From Deinococcus radiotolerans (GTDB lineage: Bacteria > Deinococcota > Deinococci > Deinococcales > Deinococcaceae): a DNA stretch of 49,319 nucleotides. Below, piece after piece: positions 1 to 8,780 of the stretch (positions are counted from its first letter, which is position 1; each line of letters opens with the position of its first letter). The translations under genes were made by a program, and so were the position numbers. The stretch is taken from NCBI RefSeq assembly GCF_014647435.1, contig NZ_BMPE01000025.1, forward strand, positions 1 to 49,319. Direction: 5' to 3'. The notes below the pieces were generated by a model, which was given only the letters and a program-made list of their open reading frames with translations, made no database searches and was not told where the DNA came from.

Positions 1-481
1 ACGGGGCATAGGTCAAGTCTGCCACGACGCATCATCGTGCTTCCGTTCTGTCCTCAGGCTCTAAGTCCGCCTGAAGGGCGCGGTAGGGCACCATGTCCCG
101 CTCATCCGAAACCCGCAGCCACTGCGGCGTCCAGGCCCGCGTCACCAGGTCCAGGTGCACCAGACTGCCGTGGGGCAGGGTGAAAAACGCGCCTGTCGGT
201 GGGAGGGGCGAGCGGCTGTGCCCCGCCGGCACGCTACGGGGTCAACCTGGGCGCACACCGTAAGGCTCGGCCACGATCCGACGCCTGCACAGATGGCGGG
301 TGGAATCCTGCGTACACGAACCTGCCGCCGCTCGTGGCCCTTTACCCACGCTCGGTCAGCCGGAGGGTCCAGCGTTGACTCGTGAGCAGCCCGCCACTCA
401 AAGCCCGCTTACGCCCTTCCCCCACTGGGGGCTTCTTCACTTCGACCGGAGCCCGGCAGCGCGTCACCTGACAATGACGCC
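1..481. other. Left-edge region with little coding signal
   Basis: No convincing complete gene is visible. The minus strand at 32-232 can be read as 66 codons whose C-terminal half (about WTPQWLRVSDERDMVPYRAL) looks protein-like, so it may be the tail of a decayed gene. A short G/C hairpin (CCCC-CACT-GGGG) followed by CTTCTTC lies near 421-438 and could end transcription entering from the left. Confidence 0.3.
32..232 (-). CDS. Possible 66-residue hypothetical protein or gene remnant
   Basis: This open frame ends at position 32. Its last 50 residues have balanced composition (hydrophobic, acidic and aromatic residues), unlike the Arg/Pro/Gly-rich shadows common in this GC-rich DNA. The first dozen residues look non-coding. 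I see no ribosome-binding site and recognise no domain. It may be the 3' end of a degraded gene whose 5' part has been lost. Only the composition supports it. Confidence 0.25.
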   Translation of the reverse strand: MPAGHSRSPLPPTGAFFTLPHGSLVHLDLVTRAWTPQWLRVSDERDMVPYRALQADLEPEDRTEAR

Positions 482-1372
482 GTGAAGCGCTTTGTCCCCG
501 TTGTCCTCCCCCTGCTGCTGGCCGCGTGCGGCGCACCTGCCTCCACGCCGTCCACGCCCACGCCGGATCCCGCCCCACAGTTGCCCCTCCGGCCGGCCTC
601 CAGCCCGGACTTTTATGTGATCGGCCTCTCGGGGAAGTGCTTGAAGGACGCCGCCGATCAGTGGTGCTGGAATCTGGTGCCGTCCAGCCTGACGCCCTTG
701 AACACCGCCAACAATTTCAACTACCTGGAGCAGCGGCAGACGCTGGCGGCGGTGGTGCGGGCCGTGGAGAAAAATGGCTGGACGGCCCGGGCGATGGGCT
801 ACGCCGCCAGCCTGAACGACCGCACCAACACGAGTTCAGGTGTCCTCGCCACGCACCGCGGGTACCTGTCACTGGTCAGCGACCTACAGACCATCGTGCG
901 CCGGGATATGCAGGGCGTGCGCAATCCGTCGCGGCTGATCGTGGTGGGCCACTCCCACGGCACCGTGTGGAGCCACCTCCTGACCGCCCTGTCCCCAGCC
1001 TTGCCCATCGAGATTCAGGTCGATCTGGACGGGGTGTGCGCGTACTGGCAGACCGATAATGAGGGGGACTTCCGCCAGGCCGGCTTGGGGGACCTGCTGG
1101 ATTTCGAACGGGTGTGCCGGACCCGCAGCAGCGCGCTCGGCGGGGATGCCAGCGACCTGCAGAACGTGGTGTTCGGCAACGTCCGGTACAACCTGGATGT
1201 CCACTCGAGTGACTTGGCCCTGTTTGATGGTACCGACAACACCCGCCCTGACGGCAGCCGTGCCGGCATCTTCAGTGCCGCTTTCCCGGAGAACCACAGC
1301 GACGTGACGTGGCCCACGAGTGCGACCATGACCTGGGTACTGCAGGGCGTGACGAACCTCACTCGCCGCTGA
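482..1372 (+). CDS. Lipoprotein with alpha/beta-hydrolase (lipase/esterase-like) fold
   Basis: The 296-residue product starts at GTG and has a lipoprotein signal with lipobox LLAAC (Cys16), so it should be anchored outside the cytoplasmic membrane. A Thr/Pro-rich linker (about 17-40) follows. The core carries the nucleophile elbow GHSHG at 156-160 (Ser158) after a hydrophobic strand (RLIVV), typical of serine hydrolases of the alpha/beta fold. A late NHSD (His272) could supply the catalytic histidine; the acid residue is not obvious. The substrate cannot be read from the sequence. Start choice: no Shine-Dalgarno is visible, but the lipobox spacing fits this GTG. The gene stands alone, with non-coding DNA on both sides. 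Esterase function is family-level inference. Confidence 0.75.
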   Translation: MKRFVPVVLPLLLAACGAPASTPSTPTPDPAPQLPLRPASSPDFYVIGLSGKCLKDAADQWCWNLVPSSLTPLNTANNFNYLEQRQTLAAVVRAVEKNGWTARAMGYAASLNDRTNTSSGVLATHRGYLSLVSDLQTIVRRDMQGVRNPSRLIVVGHSHGTVWSHLLTALSPALPIEIQVDLDGVCAYWQTDNEGDFRQAGLGDLLDFERVCRTRSSALGGDASDLQNVVFGNVRYNLDVHSSDLALFDGTDNTRPDGSRAGIFSAAFPENHSDVTWPTSATMTWVLQGVTNLTRR

Positions 1373-1618
1373 GGCTGCTCGTGGCTGTGCCGCACCAGGT
1401 CACACGGTGACTCGTCCAGCTAGCGCGTCAGGCTCGCTCTCCATGCGCGGTGGTGCTGGATTCGGGATGGGACGTCGGAGGAATGAACATGCTGTCGTGT
1501 ACGCCTACCCCCTGGCGCCAACGATCGCTCATGCTCGAGAGGGCAACGCGCGTGACGAAGGAGGGTTTCATGCTGCCACAGGGGTAACCTCACCACCATC
1601 GGCCTTCAGGACTGGTTA

Positions 1619-4600
1619 TCAGGGTAGATAATGTTCTGCCAGCGTCCGGGTGGCACGTTCCCACTGCTCTTCCGGAACATTCCACCTGGCCCAGAGCGCC
1701 TGACAGAAGTCGATGATCAGCGCGACGTACGACCTTCCGTAGCGGGTCACGCCGGCTGAATGCCCTTCCATCCAGGTGTTGCTCAAGGACAACATCGCCC
1801 CAAGTTCAGGATTGACGATGGCCGCCGTTTTTTGCTTCTCTAGCGCGCGCTTCAGTTTGATCGAAGGGAAATAGGCTCCCTGATCGGCTTCGCTAATTAT
1901 CAGGTACAAGGTGTCCTTCACATGGGTGGCGAGAGTGACGTCGGCCATGACGGCAGAAAAAGCGCTGGCCTGACTGGCAGCCAGAACCGCGAGGGACATG
2001 CCTGCAGCCCGTGTCGCTGGCGATTCACTGAACACGTCGAGTTGCAGGATGAAACCCGGATCGCTGCTGACACCGATCGTCCACACACCGCTTCCATCGT
2101 CTCGATCATGGAACGAGACATGGGACCAGATCCTTTGAATATCTTGGGCCAGAGCGTTCAACTCGTCAGATGACCAGTCTCCTTCCGCAATCAGGAAGGC
2201 CAGGGCACTGGCTGCTCGCTGATGCCCGCGGACACTCGCATCCCGCGTCTGGATGATGAGCTGTCGCCGGATGTCTGCGCGTCCAAGGCGTGTCGCCCAA
2301 CGGTTGACACAGCGAACCAGAAGCATCACGAAAAATCCATCCTCATCATGCTGGAGGAGAAGTGGGAACAGTTCCTCCCATGTTTTTTGCCCCTGGAAGG
2401 CGGTGGCATGTTCGGAGTGGACTAAGCTGACGGCCTGGATCACGGCGTTCAAGGACCGGTCCAAGTCCCCCACCTCGGCCCATCCCGCTGCCGCTTGCGC
2501 CCACAGGTTCACACTTTCTTCGGTGTATACATCGGGGCGGTACTGGGCACTGTCCTCTGCGCACGTGGCAGACTGCGCGAAATCCCCACCCTGAGCGTAG
2601 ATCTTGCTGAGTTTTTCGGACAGCGTCGAGATACGGAGGAGTTCACCCACCTGGCGCTGCTTGGCGATTGCGGCCTCAGCCAGCTGTCGGGCATCCTGCC
2701 ACTGTTCTGCATCCATCCGCAGTCGGCAGATCAACTCTTCCAGGTGCGCTTCCTGGCCCAATGTTGATGGGGCTCCTGGCTGGAGCAGGGCGAGACCCTC
2801 CTGATAGGCCCGTTCAGCGCCTTCAACGTTCCCCTGGTCCAGCAGTGCGTTGCCGAGGTTCGCGAGGTTCATGGCCTGCAAATGCGCGCTGCCTAAACGC
2901 TGTGCCTGCCGAATGGCATCCCTCGCATGCTGCTCCGCTTCTTCCGGCAGATCGCGCTTCCGGTAGATCATGGTCAGGGTGTTTCGGGCTGCCAGAATCC
3001 ACCGGGGGTGCCCGGTGCGCTGCGCTTCCTGAAGAAGGTATTGCGCTTTGTCTTCTGCGACGTCCAGGTCATTCAGTTGAGCCGCACACAACGTGAAGTT
3101 CTGCCAGGCAGTAAATTCGCCACTTGATTCGTGAAGTGCGCCAAACCCCTCGGCTGCACGTTGCGCCGCCTCTCGTCCCAGTTCGAATTCACCTGAGTGG
3201 ATGTACGCGAAGCTGAGATTCACGTCCAACATCGCCGCGAAAGATCGCGAGCGCTCCAACTGGTCACCCAGGTTCTGACGGATGCCTTCAAGGCCCTGCA
3301 GCCCCTGCTGGTTGTCGGGTGTACCAACCCTCAGGACGTGTTGGAACACCTCGGCTGCAAGCTCGCCCTCCGTGTCCTCCATCTCGCGGAAGGCCTGAGC
3401 GGCACGCTGCGCGGCTTCCATGCTGCCATTGGCCCGCGTCACTTGGAGGATATTCGCCTGCAGCAGGGCCGAGCGCGCAGCTTGCTCCAGATCACCGCTC
3501 TGCACGGAGTCTTGCTCGGCCATGGTGGCCAGTTCCAGAGCGAATGGCCAGTCACCCGTTCGGAACGCCTCGAAACTCGCTTGGAGGGTCACCTCATGGA
3601 GGGCGGGATCGTGCGCCTGGTGCAGGTGGTAGGCCAGGGCCACCGTGGCCCCGCTCTGGCGCGCCTGCTCCGCCAGGAGCTGGTGATAGGGCTCTGACAG
3701 ATCATGTTGGCGCAAGAACCGCTCGACGTACGCGGCGAAATGCGAGTGGAAGACGGTGACGACCCCCTCCCTGGTGGTGAGGAGGCCTCGGCTCTCGGAG
3801 ATGAACTTGAGGACGTCTTGTACGGCAGGTGCGGTTTGAGTGTGGGCCGCGAGTAAATTCCTCAGATCAGTGACGCGCACGGGACCGTAGGCGAGGGCTG
3901 TGAACGCAAGGGCGTGTTCGAGACCAGGGGTCACACTGGCTTGTTGCCACAGCTGTTCCTCCAGAGCTTCGAGGTCTTGAGGAATCGTCTTGGCCTGCAA
4001 AGCTTGATAAGCACGGAGGTACAGGGGGTTGCCCTGGGACGCCTCACTGAGACGGATGAGTTCCCCAGGGGGGAGCGAGATGCTCTTCGCGTTCAACCAC
4101 TGGTTGAGTTCTTCGTCTGAAAACGGCGGGAGCGTGAATGTACCGACGTTCCGGGAGCGGCCGACAGGCAAGTGGCTGGCGCTGACAGCGATGCCGTTGA
4201 CGTGCTGGAGTTCCATCAGAGCCCGGAGCAGGTCTGGATGGTCGGTCGCCTGATCAATGAAAATCAGCTCCTGACGCTGCTCAAGCGCGGCGTCGATGGC
4301 GTCCATCAGTGCCTCGGGATCGGTTGGTGGGACTACCGCAGGATCAAGCCGCCTGAGGAAGGCTCGGAGCGCTCTGGCCGTACTTTTGCCGCCCAGTTGG
4401 ATGTAGAGGCCGCCTGTGCGCCGGGCCACCTGCTGAAGGAACGTGGACTTCCCGCTTCCGGGAACGCCGGTCACCACCGTCGTCTGCCCCCGCTGCAACG
4501 TGCTGATCAGTTGATCTTCCAGCGCCTCGCGGCTGAGGAGGTCCGGTTCAGGTGGAGGGAGGTCGTGAGATGGATCTGCGTCTGGGCGAGCCGTGGGGGC

Positions 4601-4804
4601 CTGCAGGTTCAAGTACTGCGAGAGCACTTTGGCGGCATCAGCATTCGACACCTGGAAGACGTTCAAGGTGCCGTGATCGCCTACGATCGAGTTGGCGTTG
4701 CCTTGAACGTGCTGCTCTAATTTCTCAAGATGTTGGACCTGTACGGATGGGGCGCGGTCGGCGAGGGCGCTGAGCAGCTGCTCGGAAGTGGTGGCGCGTT
4801 TCAC
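1619..4804 (-). CDS. STAND-type P-loop NTPase with helical (TPR-like) repeats, 1061 aa
   Basis: A large signal-transduction ATPase. Residues 1-60 are a helical head followed by a Gly/Asn-rich motif (GNANSIVGDHG, 35-45) of the kind found in linkers of STAND proteins. The Walker A motif GVPGSGKS is at 113-120 and the Walker B-like strand LIFIDQ at 180-185, followed by a winged-helix-like segment. From about residue 360 to 800 the protein consists of Ala/Leu-rich helical repeats with TPR character. The last 200 residues are unrecognised. It starts at GTG 4804, four bases inside the upstream gene (GTGA overlap), with GGAG six bases upstream, so translation is coupled to the 352-residue protein. 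STAND NTPases with repeat sensors are frequent anti-phage or cell-death switches. Here that role is inferred from architecture and the AT-rich island; no classical effector domain is recognisable in this chain, which makes the partner the effector candidate. Confidence 0.82.
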   Translation of the reverse strand: MKRATTSEQLLSALADRAPSVQVQHLEKLEQHVQGNANSIVGDHGTLNVFQVSNADAAKVLSQYLNLQAPTARPDADPSHDLPPPEPDLLSREALEDQLISTLQRGQTTVVTGVPGSGKSTFLQQVARRTGGLYIQLGGKSTARALRAFLRRLDPAVVPPTDPEALMDAIDAALEQRQELIFIDQATDHPDLLRALMELQHVNGIAVSASHLPVGRSRNVGTFTLPPFSDEELNQWLNAKSISLPPGELIRLSEASQGNPLYLRAYQALQAKTIPQDLEALEEQLWQQASVTPGLEHALAFTALAYGPVRVTDLRNLLAAHTQTAPAVQDVLKFISESRGLLTTREGVVTVFHSHFAAYVERFLRQHDLSEPYHQLLAEQARQSGATVALAYHLHQAHDPALHEVTLQASFEAFRTGDWPFALELATMAEQDSVQSGDLEQAARSALLQANILQVTRANGSMEAAQRAAQAFREMEDTEGELAAEVFQHVLRVGTPDNQQGLQGLEGIRQNLGDQLERSRSFAAMLDVNLSFAYIHSGEFELGREAAQRAAEGFGALHESSGEFTAWQNFTLCAAQLNDLDVAEDKAQYLLQEAQRTGHPRWILAARNTLTMIYRKRDLPEEAEQHARDAIRQAQRLGSAHLQAMNLANLGNALLDQGNVEGAERAYQEGLALLQPGAPSTLGQEAHLEELICRLRMDAEQWQDARQLAEAAIAKQRQVGELLRISTLSEKLSKIYAQGGDFAQSATCAEDSAQYRPDVYTEESVNLWAQAAAGWAEVGDLDRSLNAVIQAVSLVHSEHATAFQGQKTWEELFPLLLQHDEDGFFVMLLVRCVNRWATRLGRADIRRQLIIQTRDASVRGHQRAASALAFLIAEGDWSSDELNALAQDIQRIWSHVSFHDRDDGSGVWTIGVSSDPGFILQLDVFSESPATRAAGMSLAVLAASQASAFSAVMADVTLATHVKDTLYLIISEADQGAYFPSIKLKRALEKQKTAAIVNPELGAMLSLSNTWMEGHSAGVTRYGRSYVALIIDFCQALWARWNVPEEQWERATRTLAEHYLP

Positions 4805-5859
4805 CTGAAACTCCAGTCGACCATGGGCGGCGAATGAAGGTCAGCATCACGGAATTCGCTGGACTGAAGCCATGCCTGAATCTGCGCGGATGACAATCCC
4901 TTATCCCTCGTGACGTTTTGGTGAAAATCACGCACATCTCCGAGAATCTGATTGCGCAGTTTGATGAGTGTCAATTTTGGGAGCGGTTGCGTAACTGATT
5001 CTGGGTGCCTTTCTAAGGCTTGGATCACGCTCGCATGATCTCGTTCATTGAGAGCCGAGCGTGCTTCTGAATGATCCTGGAATCTTCCGCGTAAGGTGAG
5101 GTTGCAGGCGCCCTGAAGGATTTGCCAGTGGCTAAAACCCTCGGCTTGCAGGTGTTGGGAAAGGACTATGAATTCAGGGTTGCTCGCCAAGCGAGTCATC
5201 GTGACTGGGAAGTACCGCCTAAGGGCAAACGATCGGCGACTCGACACTATATCCGCAGAGTGGTCTAACTCCTCCGGGCCATCCGGAGTCGCCGCGTCCT
5301 CACCTGGCATATACGTGTTTTTCTCAGTGTCAAAGACATGTAGCGGCACATTGTCAATTCGAGTTCCTGGCACCTCCACCGGGTAAGGGTAGGCGGCGAC
5401 GAACATCGTCAGTCGAATAGGCTGACCGGTCCAGCGCTCCAAAAAGATGGGGAAGTTACGGCTGGGCCCCCCGTCTATATCATCGAAACCTTTAGAGGGG
5501 AAAGTTCCAAATCCCATGGATTTTATGAACTTCGACGTGTAAGTGTTGGTGAGACGGTCTTGAAGTACTTGGAGATCTGGCCCTAACTGCAAGCGATGGA
5601 AACCCTTTTTATTTCTCAGGATAGCTAGAAATATCCCTTCGCCCTGGTCCGCCGATTTACTCCATACATGTAATATCTCGGCAAGTCTTTTAGCTTGTGC
5701 CCGATTCCTCATACCCAGACCCAGAGTAAATAAATCAACTCCAGGAAAATTGGCTGGCGGAAAGCAGATAGTGGTTTCGACATCATTGTGAATGATACCA
5801 GCAAGCTCTGGGTTCGCCACGTAGATGAGCACGCGTTGGCAGCCATAATCGATATTCAT
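4801..5859 (-). CDS. Unrecognised 352-residue protein coupled to the STAND NTPase
   Basis: I do not recognise a family. The protein has no signal peptide or membrane segment and looks globular and cytoplasmic: a mixed alpha/beta N-terminal half (about 1-190, with RVLIYVANPE near the start), an acidic linker (about 180-210) and a helical C-terminal third. Its DNA is clearly AT-richer than its neighbours, which suggests lateral transfer. The start ATG is preceded by AAAGGA at about 13-nt spacing. Its TGA overlaps the NTPase start by four bases, so the two are co-translated in fixed ratio. This layout (small unknown gene plus STAND ATPase) suggests an effector or adaptor controlled by the NTPase. 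No catalytic motif can be assigned by eye. Confidence 0.72.
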   Translation of the reverse strand: MNIDYGCQRVLIYVANPELAGIIHNDVETTICFPPANFPGVDLFTLGLGMRNRAQAKRLAEILHVWSKSADQGEGIFLAILRNKKGFHRLQLGPDLQVLQDRLTNTYTSKFIKSMGFGTFPSKGFDDIDGGPSRNFPIFLERWTGQPIRLTMFVAAYPYPVEVPGTRIDNVPLHVFDTEKNTYMPGEDAATPDGPEELDHSADIVSSRRSFALRRYFPVTMTRLASNPEFIVLSQHLQAEGFSHWQILQGACNLTLRGRFQDHSEARSALNERDHASVIQALERHPESVTQPLPKLTLIKLRNQILGDVRDFHQNVTRDKGLSSAQIQAWLQSSEFRDADLHSPPMVDWSFR

Positions 5860-6090
5860 CAGTCAAGTACATTCCTTTTACGGACGAATAACGCCTTTAA
5901 TTACTACAATGCGTCAATAGCGTACGGATAACTCGCAGGCCAATATTAAGGCGTCGCGCGGCGGAATGCTTAAAATACAAAACTCTTCATAGAGCGCCGA
6001 CTCTAAAGGCGACCACTCTAATAACGACGCCGACCTGCTGTTCGCTCGCAGGGACTCGGCGCGATAGCTGCTCGACCATCTAAGTCGATT
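5860..6090. promoter_or_regulatory. AT-rich promoter region of the NTPase operon
   Basis: This 231-bp gap separates two minus-strand genes and is much richer in A+T than the window as a whole. On the minus strand a TTGACG hexamer (5912-5917) is followed 18 bases later by CGTTAT, a weak sigma-70-type pair placed 30-50 bases before the ATG at 5859. Short direct repeats based on CGACTCT/CGACCACTC occur between 5995 and 6025. No gene is visible. Confidence 0.35.
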
Positions 6091-6705
6091 TTATACCGCG
6101 CCAATCAATTTAAGAAAAGCATGCGCTTTTGTGCCGAACTCGACGCTCTTCGTACCCAGATCTAACAGCACACCACTGTAGCGCTTGAGCTTGTCAAACG
6201 CGCCTTCCTTGACGGCCTGCTCGGCACGTTTCAAAGTATCCTGCGCTTCTTCCTGCTCGTCCGAGGGTAAGGTGGCCACGGCCGCCTGGAGATCCGCCAG
6301 TAGTTTGAGGAGGTCGTCCGGCGTGGTACCGCTCTGCAGCGTCACATTCATGGTGTTGAAGGAGCCCACCTGTGTGTTGGCCGTGCCATGAACCGTCTGC
6401 TGAAAATGAACGGCAGGCCCAGATGGGGAGATCAATTTGCCACCGTGCTGCTGCCCTTGAATGAGTTCACGCATGCCCGTCGGCGTCAGGCGGTACAACG
6501 TCTGTCCGTACATCGATTGGGGCGACTTCTCGATATACCCCAACTGCGTCAGAAACAAGATGAGGTCCCTCAGTTCCGCAGGGCTGATCTGAAGAACCGA
6601 TTCGAGATCAGTGGCGGCTGCCTCGCCACCTCTGGACTGAGCACTCCGCTCACGCAGCTGGTACAGCAGATTCAGCCCTTTGACAGATCGGTCGTCGGTC
6701 TCCAT
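6091..6705 (-). CDS. Winged-helix protein with STAND-like Gly/Asn linker
   Basis: A 204-residue cytoplasmic protein. Residues 1-85 look like a winged-helix DNA-binding domain (helices, then a wing near LTPTGMREL). Residues 104-117 carry HGTANTQVGSFN, closely resembling the linker of the STAND NTPase encoded downstream (GNANSIVGDHGTLN). The rest (120-204) is helical and ends in a mildly hydrophobic tail. The start is supported by a leaderless-type promoter: TACCAT (complement of 6711-6716) ends five bases before the ATG. It is the first gene of the minus-strand island, 231 bp upstream of the 352-residue gene, and could be its regulator or a third component through the shared motif. The function itself is not known. 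Confidence 0.65.
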   Translation of the reverse strand: METDDRSVKGLNLLYQLRERSAQSRGGEAAATDLESVLQISPAELRDLILFLTQLGYIEKSPQSMYGQTLYRLTPTGMRELIQGQQHGGKLISPSGPAVHFQQTVHGTANTQVGSFNTMNVTLQSGTTPDDLLKLLADLQAAVATLPSDEQEEAQDTLKRAEQAVKEGAFDKLKRYSGVLLDLGTKSVEFGTKAHAFLKLIGAV

Positions 6706-6844
6706 GGTTCATGGTAGCGGGGCAGGCGTGTCTCGTCAGGGCAAGTCCTGCGAAGCAAACGTAGAGACGTCCACCTGCGCCAGAACCGCCCTTCTGCGTT
6801 ACCAAATCTCGGCGACCTGAGAAACACACTCGGTACACACCACT

Positions 6845-6875
6845 CGAGAAAGGGCCGCCCCTCTGGACGGCCCCC
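6845..6875 (-). terminator. Rho-independent terminator of the DUF4388/HAMP/PDT/TctC operon
   Basis: Inverted repeat GGGCCG (6852-6857) / CGGCCC (6868-6873) with a ten-base loop. Read on the minus strand it is followed by TTTCT. It lies just past the stop of the last gene in the operon. Confidence 0.7.
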
Positions 6876-6890
6876 TTCCGTGACTGGGTG

Positions 6891-7829
6891 CTATTTGGTC
6901 AAGCCGAGGTCACGCAGCAGCGCCTTGATGCGCAACTCCTCCCGGTCCAGGAAGTACGCGAACGACACCCCCGGCTGGTAGAAGCTGTTCTGCTTCTCCT
7001 GCACCAGCAGTGTCCGCCACTCCTTACTGCGCGCCAGGCGCCCCACCACGCTGTTCAGCGACGCCCGCCCCGCCGCGTCCAGCCCCGCCGGCGCGAACAC
7101 GCCCCGCCAGTTCACGAGTTCCGCGTCCACGCCCTGCTCCCGCGCGGTCGGTACGTTGATCCCCGGGATGCGCTCGGGCGCGCTGAGCGCCAGCGCCCGC
7201 ACGCGGCCCGCCTTGATGTCGTCCTCCGCCACGCCGTAACTGCTCGACACGACGTCCAGCTCCCCGGCCAGCATGGCCTTGATGCCCTGGAGGTTCCCGC
7301 TGCTCGGCACCCACTTCAGGGTCCGCACGTTCCCCCCGCTCGCCTGGAGCACGTTCCCGGTGAACAGGTGCCCGGCGCTGGCCACGCTCGCCCCGCCGAC
7401 GCGCAGGTTCGGGTTGCTCTTGAACGCCGCCGTCAGGTCCCCCAGCGTCCTGTACGGGCTGCTGGCGGGGACGATCAGGACCTCGTAGTCGTTCACGAGG
7501 CGCGCCACGGGCGTCAGGTCCCGCAGGCTCACGCTGCCGTCCTTGCTGGTCTGCATGGCCGCGATGGTCGTCAGGCCGAACACCACCAGCTGGTGCTCGT
7601 CACCCCTCATTTTCACGAACTCGCGCAGGCCCACCACCCCGCCTTCGCCGGGCACGTTGTACACGGCGGCGTTCGGGGCGAGTCTGGTCACGTCGAGGGT
7701 TTTGGCGAGGTTGCGGGCGAGGGTGTCGTACCCGCCGCCGGTTGTGGCGGGCGCCAGGATGCGGTACGTGGACTGGGCGGACGCGGTGGCGGTCAGGGTC
7801 AGCAGGGCGGTCAGCAGCAGGTTCTTCAT
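6891..7829 (-). CDS. TctC/Bug-family periplasmic solute-binding protein
   Basis: A 312-residue secreted protein of the tripartite tricarboxylate transporter binding-protein family. The signal peptide is MKNLLLTALLTLTATASAQS. Family hallmarks follow: ILAPATTGGGYDTLAR near the mature N terminus, the GEGGVVGL loop, and the helix reading LNSVVGRLARSKEWRTLL before the C terminus. ATG 7829 was preferred over the longer frame because GAGG lies seven bases upstream and the signal peptide starts there. Such proteins bind carboxylates. No TctA or TctB membrane subunit is encoded nearby, so this is an orphan receptor, perhaps working with the HAMP sensor of the same operon (inference). It is the last gene of the operon. 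Confidence 0.88.
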   Translation of the reverse strand: MKNLLLTALLTLTATASAQSTYRILAPATTGGGYDTLARNLAKTLDVTRLAPNAAVYNVPGEGGVVGLREFVKMRGDEHQLVVFGLTTIAAMQTSKDGSVSLRDLTPVARLVNDYEVLIVPASSPYRTLGDLTAAFKSNPNLRVGGASVASAGHLFTGNVLQASGGNVRTLKWVPSSGNLQGIKAMLAGELDVVSSSYGVAEDDIKAGRVRALALSAPERIPGINVPTAREQGVDAELVNWRGVFAPAGLDAAGRASLNSVVGRLARSKEWRTLLVQEKQNSFYQPGVSFAYFLDREELRIKALLRDLGLTK

Positions 7830-7904
7830 GGGCATACCTCGGTCAGGGAAGGAGACGACGAGAGATTGAGGGGGGCAGGGGGTCATCCCTGCCCCGTGGC
7901 TGGC

Positions 7905-8780
7905 TTACTTGCGGTAGGCGCCCAGCAGGATGGCCGCCTTCCCGAGCGGGGCGAGTGTCGCCTGCACGCGGGTCAGGGGCATGCCGTGCTCGCTGTCGAA
8001 CGCCAGCACGAACCGGTACCCGCCCAGCCGTCCGCCCAGCGGCCAGCTCTGCACGTTCCGCGGCACGAAACCCAGCGCCCGCAGGTCCCCCATCACAGTG
8101 CCCAGGCGCGCGTCGCCGGGCTGCGTGTCCAGCATCACCAGCACGCGGTTCGGCCGGCGCTCCGGGAACGCCTGGTCGGCCTTCTGCACCGCCCAGAAGC
8201 TCGTGGCGTTGTGCTTGTCGTCCTGGATGTCCGCCGCCAGCACGCTCAGCCCGTACACGGTCGCGGCGGCGGGCGCGCTGATCGCCGCACTCGTCCCGTC
8301 CCCCTTCGAGACCGCCTCCGCGGCGGCGGCGGTGCTGGCGACCTCCTGGCGGGTCACGTTCGGGTAGTTCGCCGCGAGGTACCCGGCACTCTGCTTGAAC
8401 GGCTGCGGGTGGCTGATGATCGTCCGGATGTCACTCGCGTTCGTGCCGGGCTTGACCAGCAGGGTGTTGCTGATCGGCAGGGTGAGTTCCCCGATGATCC
8501 GCCAGCCCGGGTCGCCCTTGGCCAGCAGGCCGCTCGTCTCGGCGACGAACGCGCCGCTGCTGTTCTCGTTGGGGATCAGGCCGTACGGGGTCTCCCCTGC
8601 GACGACCGCCTGCCCGACGGCCGTGATGGTGGGGTAGACAGTGCCGACGGTGAGGTCGTGCGCGGCGGCGTACTGGGTGGCGGCCTGGTCGCTGTAGGTG
8701 CCCTTGGGGCCGAGGAAGGCGAGGCTCGCGGCGGACGCGGTGACGGACAGGGCGAGGGCCAGAGTCAAGAATTTACGCAT
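7905..8780 (-). CDS. Secreted prephenate-dehydratase-like protein (PDT + ACT)
   Basis: A 291-residue homologue of prephenate dehydratase preceded by a clear signal peptide (about 1-18, cut after TASA). PDT landmarks are present: FLGPKGTYS (22-30), PNENSSG (70-76), an ASTAAAAEAV helix, and NATSFWAV (191-198). The last corresponds to the catalytic Asn-x-Thr-Arg-Phe motif, but Arg is replaced by Ser194. An ACT-like C-terminal domain (about 205-280) follows, without the usual ESRP. Cytosolic PheA makes phenylpyruvate; an exported copy missing the TRF arginine is more likely a weak enzyme or a ligand-binding receptor (inference). AGGAG lies seven bases before the ATG. It sits between the HAMP protein and the TctC-like receptor. 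Confidence 0.8.
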   Translation of the reverse strand: MRKFLTLALALSVTASAASLAFLGPKGTYSDQAATQYAAAHDLTVGTVYPTITAVGQAVVAGETPYGLIPNENSSGAFVAETSGLLAKGDPGWRIIGELTLPISNTLLVKPGTNASDIRTIISHPQPFKQSAGYLAANYPNVTRQEVASTAAAAEAVSKGDGTSAAISAPAAATVYGLSVLAADIQDDKHNATSFWAVQKADQAFPERRPNRVLVMLDTQPGDARLGTVMGDLRALGFVPRNVQSWPLGGRLGGYRFVLAFDSEHGMPLTRVQATLAPLGKAAILLGAYRK

